Shown here piece by piece: positions 33,889 through 42,225 of a DNA stretch of 52,230 nt. Position numbers and translations under genes: made by a program. Position 1 is the first letter of the stretch, and the number at the start of each line of letters is the position of its first letter. The stretch comes from Rachicladosporium sp. CCFEE 5018 (taxonomy: Eukaryota > Ascomycota > Dothideomycetes > Cladosporiales > Cladosporiaceae). The stretch spans positions 871,976-924,205 of the forward strand of contig KZ111144.1 of NCBI GenBank assembly GCA_002077045.2. Reading direction: 5' to 3'. The notes beneath the pieces were generated by a model. It searched no databases. It was not told where the DNA came from and worked only from the letters and a program-made list of their open reading frames with translations.

Positions 33889-34272
33889 ATGACGACATCT
33901 CCTCCCCCGGACAAGACATGGGATCCCATGGAGACCGCGGAAAAGATAAAGTCACACCTTCGCCGTCCGCACTTCAGCGCTGATGATTTCATCGAACTTC
34001 GTGGGTCTTCTGCGGCCGACGCGGACGATGAGACGGATGTTCTGGTGGCTAAAGGCCCGGTGGATAGTGAAGGACCCTCAAACATGAGTGAGGCCCTTGC
34101 TAGAGTAGCATGCGGCTGTCGAAGCTCAGAGGAGTATCGATCAGGGTATGACACCAGGTTAGTCTGCTGCATCGCCATCTGCCAGGCGAATCTTTCAGTC
34201 AGTCCACCAGGACAGTCTGTATTCCGCGAGGAAAAGTTCGCCGACGAGCTATCAGCTCGTCATCTGCATTGA
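33889..34272 (+). CDS. Small hypothetical protein
   Basis: The ORF begins MTTSPPPDKTWDPMETAEKI and encodes 127 residues. The first 90 residues are polar and acidic and look protein-like (HFSADDFIELRG). The part after GYDTR is less convincing and could be intron or 3' UTR, because a GT lies exactly there. No family is recognised. The upstream in-frame sequence resembles a mitochondrial presequence and might be reached by an intron that I cannot place. Confidence 0.3.
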   Translation: MTTSPPPDKTWDPMETAEKIKSHLRRPHFSADDFIELRGSSAADADDETDVLVAKGPVDSEGPSNMSEALARVACGCRSSEEYRSGYDTRLVCCIAICQANLSVSPPGQSVFREEKFADELSARHLH

Positions 34273-34455
34273 ACGTACCTGGATATGCAGCAACGAGACC
34301 ATGGTCAGAAATGTCGCCACAGATCGCGGCAGAGGTGCAAAGTTGTACCTTTCTGAGGCAACGGTGGTCGGGGCCGCTGTCGTGACTATCACAAAGATTG
34401 CTGTTCAGGCTACAACACTCGATTGAGCGAAAATAGATGCATATATACACCCCTC

Positions 34456-35129
34456 CTACCCCTCCTCGGTCACAGCATACCCCAGCTTCTCCCCAACCTT
34501 CACCTGCATCCCCTTCTCAATACACCACTTCCACCCGCCTCGTCTCCCCTGATCCATAAATCCCTCATCGAACGTCGGTCTCCGCCCCTTCGGCCCCTCA
34601 AATACCATCACAATCGTGCTACCCAGCTGGAATCCTCCCATCTCCTCTCCTCGCTGCAGTGGGTGACCCCCAAGCACCCGAGAGGCGGCCGTGTATGTAG
34701 CCTCAGCGTAGCCCGAGTACGGCTCCCCTGACTCTGCAGCTTTCTCGGCGGCACGATCAGCTCGTGTGTCGGTCAAAAGGCTGTTTGTGCGTAACTCGCG
34801 GTCGAAGTTGACCACTATACTGCCTACGTTCGTGGCGCCTACGGGCGTGTAGGAGAAAAAGCCGTATTTCCATCGTCCCAGCAGGACAACGCGCTCGTTC
34901 AGGGTGAATAAGCCGGGGAGTGTGCGTTACAGGTACGGCGATACTGAGTACAGCTCCCCGGCAAAGTGCCTTCTCGACTCCACGACCCATGACACCGGTG
35001 AGTGGAAGCGGTGGTAGTCGCCTGGTGCGAGGTAGACCACGCAGTAGTACAGCGCTGTCGGCTCCTCTGACTCATTGCCCGAAGACCACCAGGACTTCTG
35101 GGCTCGTGGTGAGCGTGCGAGATCGGCTG
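34456..35129 (-). pseudogene. PSD1: Mitochondrial phosphatidylserine decarboxylase, 3' part with in-frame stop
   Basis: This is the C-terminal part of phosphatidylserine decarboxylase 1, which makes phosphatidylethanolamine in the inner mitochondrial membrane. From the gap edge the frame reads PTALYYCVVYLAPGDYHRFH and GELYSVSPYL. After a TAA at 34929-34927 it continues in the same frame with RTLPGLFTLNERVVLL, GATNVGSI and GGFQLGSTIV. LGST is the self-cleavage site that forms the pyruvoyl group. In homologues a glutamine normally stands where the stop is, so one C-to-T change (CAA to TAA) explains it. The N-terminal half falls in or beyond the assembly gap. The gene is broken, the base is a sequencing error, or the stop is read through. 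Confidence 0.85.
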
Positions 35130-35229
35130 NNNNNNNNNNNNNNNNNNNNNNNNNNNNNNNNNNNNNNNNNNNNNNNNNNNNNNNNNNNNNNNNNNNNNNN
35201 NNNNNNNNNNNNNNNNNNNNNNNNNNNNN
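35130..35229. other. Assembly gap (100 N)
   Basis: Exactly 100 unknown bases, a conventional placeholder for a gap of unknown size. Two minus-strand genes run into it: a 5' gene fragment from the high-coordinate side and the 3' part of PSD1 on the low-coordinate side. The real missing length is probably well over 1 kb. Confidence 0.95.
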
Positions 35230-35506
35230 TTTTAGCCCCTTCGCTTCGATCTCTGGACGCTCGATTGGATTTGTGCTTGTCTTCGCCGGTTGAGTACCTC
35301 TTGCTACGATCGCTGATGTCACGTGGACCGCGGTCACGCGTGCGGTGTCCTTCCTTGTCTCCTGCATCGCCGAGAGACACGAAGTCGGCGTTTGCGATGA
35401 GTTCGGCGGAGTCGGAGGACTGCTTTTGCTGGTCGACTTTGGCGGTTTGCGCACGCTTCTCAGCTTCCTCGAGGAGTTCTTCGACGCTCTGCTGTATGGA
35501 CGCCAT
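35230..35506 (-). CDS. N-terminal fragment of an RS/RD-rich protein, possibly splicing factor
   Basis: Ninety-two residues are visible before the gap cuts the gene. They start MASIQQSVEELLEEAEKRAQ, a short helix, and continue into a charged Arg/Asp/Ser-rich stretch (HRTRDRGPRDISDRSKRYS). This layout resembles the N-terminus of CC1-like/RBM39-type RNA-binding splicing factors, but the RNA-recognition motifs that would prove it lie in the missing sequence. The identity is therefore tentative. The start is the first ATG, at 35506. Confidence 0.4.
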
Positions 35507-36221
35507 TACGTTGGTGAGATGTTCAGTCCTCAATCTTATATAGACGCCTACAAGGTTAAGGCGGTATATCCGTTACGCCTCCTTCACTTGCGTGCTGTTA
35601 ATTTTCACGCAGTGCGCCGTGCTGCGAGTGTGTGAGATAGCGCACTGATTCGACGGATATGGTGAGCTGTACAGTCTTGCTTGTTCGACTTCCTGAACTT
35701 TTGTCAGGTGTAGGAGAGATGCCAGCGGACGTTAGCGATGTCCACGGTGAGCATACAATGAAGTGCACTTCTGGTTCGTGCAGTCACCGAGGCTGACATA
35801 TTTAATGCCTCAGGCATCAAGGCCGCATTACGTGCGTAGATGGATCCTATGCCGCACAGACTCACGACTAAGAGGTTTACTGCATGCCATCTACTGGTCC
35901 CTTTCTGGCGACCACAGCGAGCATAAGATGCAGATAATGAGACTGGCCGAAAAGTTCGAGGACGCAGCTGACTTTGCCACTATGGAGCTCACATATACAG
36001 AACCTCCTTCATTAATGCATTCGTAAATCGATGTATACCAACAACAATGTTACACCAAACTAAAAGCAGCTTTCCGGTCAACAATGCAGAAAGCAGAGAG
36101 ATGCCACCGAAAGACATGAGACCTGCCGTTGGGTATGCCCAGTTCGAATCGACGCCGAGCCACCGTGATCATCCCGTCTCCATCCCCTCATGATGCAGAT
36201 AATGCTGGCATCTGGGACCGG
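35507..36221. other. Intergenic, nothing recognised
   Basis: The interval of 715 bp lies between two minus-strand genes. It should hold the terminator of the C2H2 gene and the promoter of the RS/RD-rich gene. A TTCGAATC near 36140 looks like a tRNA B-box but lacks the rest of a tRNA. Confidence 0.4.
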
Positions 36222-37829
36222 TCACAACTTGGAGCGTCCTCGAGACGTTGACGAGCTCGCTGACCAAGCACCAAAGCCGTGCTCGCGCTGAAGAGCTTCA
36301 TGGTCCTGCCACTTCTTCGGATCTTCAGGCGTAGTCTCGAGCCACTTCTGGAGCTTGCTAACAATTTCCCTGCCTGCCTTGAAGATTTTCTCCCCGTCTT
36401 TGGGCGTCCTACCTGCGCTCTCGGTGTACTCTTCCAAGATGCGATCACGCAGGTACACCCATGGCTTCCGCTCATTCCGTTTTCCATTCGGCTTCGGAAT
36501 GAGATGCGTCTTGAAATGATCTCGCGTATTATCGGATCGGTCACTCCTGAAGAAACACAACGTGTTGTCATCTTTAACGACAGGACACCACAACAGGCAA
36601 TCAGCCTTTTTGGCGTGGGAAAGTGAATGTCGTTTCAGATGTTCGGAACGTTGAAATCCCTGCGGACACCGATCACCGTTTGGAAGCAAGAAAATACAGA
36701 CATGCGGCTTTCGGTTAGGAGTTTCGATCAGCTTCTCGATCCCTCCTGGACCGAAGACGATGTTATCGCCCTCCGTTTTGAACTCAATGCCGTGGATGTC
36801 ACGAATCTGAGTGTTCTGAGCTTTGCGTTGCCGCTTTGATACACGCCTCCTGTCGCGAGCGCGATCAGTGGAATAGCCATGTCCGCAGCCGTATCTCGAG
36901 ATCGGTGCTGGACTTGTCGTTCTTTCAGCCTTGACAACGACATAGTCCTCATCATCGTAGCTGTAGTCCATGATGGGACTTGGCGGCTCTGTGAAGCCAG
37001 AAGCAAAGCTACTCGCAGCACTTGAGGCGAAGCCACTTGATAGTGCGGGCTCATGGAGCGGACTACTGTATGAAGAGTACTGATGAGTTGCATAGTCATC
37101 TTGAGGGCTCAGCTCTGCGAGCGCAGCAGAGGTCGGAACATCCTGATACGTATCATCGTACTGTAACGCATTTGTCGATGGACCTCCTTCGCAGAACGGC
37201 CAGGTCGGCTCAGGATGTGCGGAAGTATCTGCAGCATGGCCTGACAACATGTTCAGGGACGCGGACAGGAGAGTATTGTGCAAACCGCTTGCTTGTCCAT
37301 CGAAGGTTGCGCCGATCATCTGCGAGTCTTGGAAGCCAAGCTGACTGTGATCGAATGACTGCAAGGAGTTGTAGTCAGGATGAGTCTGGAGCTGCGACGC
37401 TTGCGTCGCCTGCGTCGACCACATGTCCGTCTCATTGGCCTTCGCATGGAGTGTATGGTCGAATGTGAGATGATCGCAAGACTGACTAGACTGGTGGCAG
37501 CCACCGAAAGATGCGTTCAACGCTGGGAGTAAGCCGTTGCTGCTTTGTTCCTCGTATACTGCATGCATTTGAGGGTGTACATGCTCTGCATGGACAGGAG
37601 TGGGTGGTAATGAGAAAGTTGTTGCCGTCGAGGCTGCAGAGAATGGCATCTCCGAGTAAGTTGAGCAAGCAAGCGAAGGACGTCTACTCTCGTAAGCTGA
37701 CTGTGGCGGTGTGTGGTAGCCGCCGTATTGCAACGCACTGACAGGCCGCTCGAACAGCGACCTGGTGGTGTCTATGACTGTTGTAGGCAGACCACGGATG
37801 TGTCGCTGAGGTGTTGTGGTAGTGGACAT
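36222..37829 (-). CDS. C2H2 protein with two wide-spaced zinc fingers
   Basis: This single-exon gene encodes 535 residues from the ATG at 37829 (MSTTTTPQRHIRGLP). The N-terminal 300 residues are Ser/Gln/His/Pro-rich and probably disordered, like an activation region. A basic segment (RARDRRRVSKRQRK) precedes the fingers. Both fingers have the spacing C-x9-C-x12-H-x3-H. The first starts CIFLLPNGDRC and contains QRSEHLKRH. The second starts CPVVKDDNTLC and contains RSDNTRDHFKTH. The usual Cys-Cys spacing is two to four, so these are extended fingers. The C-terminus (WVYLRDRILEEYTESAGR) is helical and conserved-looking. It is probably a developmental or metabolic regulator; I cannot name an orthologue. 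Confidence 0.72.
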   Translation of the reverse strand: MSTTTTPQRHIRGLPTTVIDTTRSLFERPVSALQYGGYHTPPQSAYESRRPSLACSTYSEMPFSAASTATTFSLPPTPVHAEHVHPQMHAVYEEQSSNGLLPALNASFGGCHQSSQSCDHLTFDHTLHAKANETDMWSTQATQASQLQTHPDYNSLQSFDHSQLGFQDSQMIGATFDGQASGLHNTLLSASLNMLSGHAADTSAHPEPTWPFCEGGPSTNALQYDDTYQDVPTSAALAELSPQDDYATHQYSSYSSPLHEPALSSGFASSAASSFASGFTEPPSPIMDYSYDDEDYVVVKAERTTSPAPISRYGCGHGYSTDRARDRRRVSKRQRKAQNTQIRDIHGIEFKTEGDNIVFGPGGIEKLIETPNRKPHVCIFLLPNGDRCPQGFQRSEHLKRHSLSHAKKADCLLWCPVVKDDNTLCFFRSDRSDNTRDHFKTHLIPKPNGKRNERKPWVYLRDRILEEYTESAGRTPKDGEKIFKAGREIVSKLQKWLETTPEDPKKWQDHEALQREHGFGAWSASSSTSRGRSKL

Positions 37830-40420
37830 GGTGCTGAACACTGTTCGTCGTCAGCGAAGATCCTTCGTCGACACCACCATCACTACGACCGGCAATGCAC
37901 GAGACAATGACCTCCCAACCCTCGTTAGAAATGCAGTTCCCTCACAAAAGAAACGAGTCGTAAAGACAGGTGCTCAAGGGTGTCAGAAATATGCCCGGAT
38001 GGCATGTGGCTTTTCAATTTCGACCATTCACGATCATTCTCCCCATGGCATTCGGATGAACAGCTCAACTTACCGCTGTGCGACAAGCGCTGCATCGGAC
38101 CAGCCCGCTCCAATAGAAGCCGTAGCTAGTAGCAAGTCAGGGTTTTGGCGAGGGTGACGGACTATGGGCCGCCACTGGGCACGATCGTGCTGTCGAAATG
38201 CCAGGTACAACCGGACCCGAATAATTGCCAACCGACGATGCAGTAATTAGGCAAAGCCAGGCGTTATCTTGTCGAGAATGCCGTGAAAATGCCCGCAAGG
38301 GAGATGAGGGGAAAGCGATCCGCACAGGAACGAGCAGCAAGCTACAACGTCTGCGGAGAGAATGATGGAGTGTGGATGCGAGCGAGAACCTTGCGCGAGG
38401 GGAATAAGTATTTGTGCCTGCTTCTGCACTTCGCAGGCTGCCACCACTCACCTTCTGACAGGGTCTTTCTGGTATGGCAAAGATGCAGAATACCGCCACT
38501 TTGGACCTCAGAGGATGGCGATGTGACTGATGGATGGTTGAGCTTCCATTGCTGGTCAGCCTCTGGAAACGCCTCAGGTGAGGAATGCAACCATTACACC
38601 TCGCACCCCGAAACTTACGCGACCTATGCCCGCCCGTTGCAACTGCTGCTCAGCATGGCAATACAATGGCCAGAGATAACGACAGTCTGAGATACCCATC
38701 TGATCTCCATGGCAGACTTCGACTGTGCTTGAACAGCATTGTGTTGATTCTGCCCAAAGCGGTTCAGGAATGCCATCTCTGCTAGACCACACTTCCCAGT
38801 GCACATCACACTGAGCGCACAGACTGTGTAGCAGAGCGCTCTTGAATCATTGGATCTTCATCAGCCGCATCGTCGGGTCTCGTATCATCACGGGACGTCG
38901 AGTCTTGCCGAACGAAGCGGCAGTGCTCAGGGCAAGGCTTCAAGACCAGCAAGACCCGGGTCATTGAGGGCTGTCTCTCGGTTCATTGCGGTGTTACACA
39001 CGAGTGAGGGCGCTGTGGAGTCTGCAGGATTTCCAGGCTCGATCAAAGCTGCTGTTGGAGGCTTGCTCTCAACAATTTCGAGGGCAGACACAGCGATGCA
39101 GCAGAGCGAGCAGCATTCATACCATGCATCTCTCGCTGTCGTGAACCGCAGTGGACCATCAATCTCGACCGGCGCCTTGCCGTTGTTCCTGCTGCAATCT
39201 ACCCGCGCATTGGCATGCAAGTCATACACGCATAGCCGCAGCATCTACTATAATCGATCGACGTTTAGCCGCATCTCACACAAGGCTAGCATTATCCTCT
39301 GTATGATCGACATTCTAGCGAGTCTGCTTAACGGTTGAGCAAGACATTGTAAGAACGCCATTCGCGCGCTTCTGGACCCGGTGTGTGGGATGGTCGAAGC
39401 TCTGTCGTAGCAACGTTGCACAGCATCTGAGCGGTTTACAGGGAACATCGCGGTTGCGGCGGCGGTGTGCGGAATTCAGTCCAGCATCTCGAGAACTTGA
39501 CGATCGAATTTCATTGGCATTGAAGTGATCCACACTGGCATTGTCGATAAGCGATGGGCTTTGCGGGAATGTGCATCTATCTCTACGATCCCCTGCGCTG
39601 CACTTCGCCATGCTACATGTTGAGATACACTTTCCTTCACTGGTCTGCGAACTCTGTAGCCGAGCTTCTCGCCATTGTAGCACTGACGTCCACACCCTCA
39701 GTAATAGAAACAGCGCAAGCAGCTGATCTAGTACCACACTACCTGTCACTGCCTCCAGATCGACTTGTTACCCAAACGCCATGATATGAAGTCACGAATA
39801 CTGTTGTCCACAACTTATGTCTCGCCTGATCTCTCCTTTCACTCATACCACGCTCACGAGCCTAAGCGCCTTATCCCAGTCCAGAGCCAGCACACCCAGC
39901 CGCGTCCTGCAGGCACAAGTGCTCAATCCCAGGTTCCCCGGCTTTGACACCCATTCTCCACACTTGCTGTCGTGCCTAGTACCAACAATGCTAACGACCG
40001 AGTTCCCGATGCTGCTCGCAATGCCTCTTTCTAGCTTTGACTTCGCCACCAGCCTTGCTGGTGCTGCGAAGTCCTTGGCTCTAGACGCTTGCTGGCGCTG
40101 CGGCGAGAATGTTGTGCCGCTCAGCAGGTGAATGCTACACGAGCAGTGCTTTTGACTTGGATTTGTCTTGAATAGAGGTGCTTGTGTATCGCTTGAGCTG
40201 GCGAAGGAGCACTTGGATTGTGGAGAGATTGAGGAATCTTGCCGTCTTCACATCGGCCAGCTGCGCAACTTCTTACGAGTTATCTTTGTACTCGATACAG
40301 ATCTATGTACAGTATGTCAACGCCAACGAAGTCCCATATGCAAATCCAAGATCCAGTCCATGTGTGAACGCCAACATGCCATGCATTTCTTCCCACATAA
40401 ATCGTCTTCAGTCAAGCAGC
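37830..40420. other. Gene-poor stretch of 2.6 kb
   Basis: Many short ORFs overlap on both strands, none recognisable. The one starting at 38850 lacks an ATG. One at 39817 begins with ATG (MSRLISPFTHTTL) but looks like random low-complexity sequence. No repeat, RNA or transposon signature is seen. Confidence 0.4.
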
Positions 40421-41150
40421 TCAATTCGCCGGCACGACGAGGTGTGATCGTTTCAAAGCCAGCGCTAGGTCATGCTCAGAGAACGGCTGATGGTCATATG
40501 CAGTGGTTGGCTTGTACAGGCTGTGCCCAAGCTCGTTCGGCGGTGCTACTGGAGTGATGTGCTCCGCAGTACGTTGTCGACTGCGGCGTGTTGAGCCCAC
40601 TCTCGATAGCGGGTTGCGGTCTCGAGACTGTACCCTTGATAGACCAACTACACAAATGTCAGTATCGAGTCAATAATGTTAGAGAGATGATCAACATACC
40701 GTTCGCAACATCATCATCGCCCTCGTTCTCAATCTCAACACTCAGCCTCGTGGCCACAGCCGCTCCTGCTCCTACATATTCCCGTCTTTGCACACCTCCA
40801 CCACTCTTCCCACTCGCCATACTAGCCACACTCCCCGTCCTCCCACTTCTCATGCTCCTCCGCCTCTCGAGCCAACTTCCTCTCCGACTCGGGGCTCTTG
40901 TGCCCATCGGACTGTACACACTCTGGAAACTCTTCCTTCGCCACGCGTCTGCAAACGAGAAAGCTTCCAGCTTCTCTTTGTGTTCTTTCTTGGGCGGTGC
41001 TCGGTACTTGGGCCGCGGCATAGGCTCGCCGGGCTTGTAGACGTTTGACGGCCAGCGGGAATCGTTGGACGAGGAGGAAGTTGTGTTTGTGGAGGAGTCG
41101 GAGCGAGCAGGGCGGCGGAAGAAAGACTTGGCCTTTTCGCGGAAAGGCAT
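40421..41150 (-). CDS. Conserved fungal protein of unknown function
   Basis: The two exons are 41150-40700 and 40647-40421, giving 225 residues. The 52 bp intron has an ACTGAC branch site and the acceptor tttgtgtag. The protein starts MPFREKAKSFFRRP and contains VYKPGEPMPRPKYRAPPKK, SFADAWRR and SPMGTRAPSRRGS. The spliced tail has FSEHDLALALKRSHLVVP. These blocks match my memory of a widespread Pezizomycotina family without a known function. It is very basic and Ser/Arg-rich, with no signal peptide or membrane helix. Without splicing, the frame would end in a short unrelated tail. Confidence 0.7.
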
Positions 41151-42225
41151 GATGTTGATGCGATATAAGAGTGCCGGAGGCTGGCGTCGCCTCGTCGTGC
41201 CAGTCACACGTGTGCGTAAAGGACGTGGCTTATCTCAGTGTTGGATTTCACGTCCGATAAGAATGCTTGCTCAAGTCCCTGAACGCCACGCAATGCTCCC
41301 CGTGTTATAATTGAGTGGACTTCATCCGTCGCAGTCCACGTCCCTGTCGATGGTCGTCCTCTACTCAACGAGGAGCACACACGAATGCCGGACTTGATGC
41401 GAGAGAGCGTTGTGGTGTAGTCCTCGCGTGATCGAATTCCAGTAATAATGCTGACCACTCCCTTCTATTTCCACTCAAGACCTCAAACCCGTGCAACGTA
41501 AAGTGAATAAAGAACTAACTTACCGCGAAACCCAGAGTGCCATGAACCCAATGCAACGTGCACAGTGGAGTACCCCATCCGCGATCAACGTCAGCCCTGA
41601 GCTTCCTCACCCGCGGGCCCGCCAGTACCCGAATTGCGTCAAACTACCCCAGAACCGGTAGTTCTGGCACACGGAAGAAAGCGAAGATGAGCCGCGAACA
41701 GCCTTAGCTTCGCAAGCGTCGGCGGCAGAAGAAGTTTGGGCTATAGCGCCGAAGAACCTTGGGAAAAGAAGGCTGATGTGGAAGGAGCGTGGGGTTGGGG
41801 ACTTGGTATGCTGGTGAGTATTACGTGCAGTGGGTGGCTGCATGAGGCCATGCGTAGGGCCATCGACGGCGGCTTGGTCGGCGGTACTGAGGGCGGGTAC
41901 CTGCACGATTGACTCATGGGAGTACTCGGCATGGCGGATGCAGTGGAAGTGTCCTGTTGACTGAGTCCGTGTTGCGATTGAACGTCGCAATCTCACTGAC
42001 GGCGGCAATCCTCCGTCGACAAGAAGCACCCGATCGCCACAGCTGTCGAGATGGCCATCACGGTGTTCACAACGATAGTTTTGCCATACGGTGACGCAGC
42101 GGACTTGAGGTGAGTTCAGCAGGACATGCATGAGAAGGAAGGCACGACTACAGAAACAGGCTCGCGCCTGCCCTTGTACCAGCTCTGTGAAAGTATATTT
42201 GTGCTGTACAGGATGATCATAACGT
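41151..42225. other. Intergenic, 1.1 kb
   Basis: The interval lies between two minus-strand genes. An ORF running in another frame from inside DRS1 covers part of it, but its composition marks it as a shadow of the Gly/Arg-rich helicase tail. No gene is called. Confidence 0.45.

Noticed and set aside
34900..34960. An intron removing the PSD1 stop codon
   Set aside because: Conserved residues lie directly on both sides of the TAA in the same frame, so any intron here would delete conserved protein.
36130..36160. tRNA-like B-box (TTCGAATC)
   Set aside because: No matching A-box, acceptor stem or anticodon arm can be drawn around it.
38850..39338. 162-codon plus-strand ORF
   Set aside because: It has no ATG at the start, no domain, and lies among equally long random ORFs.
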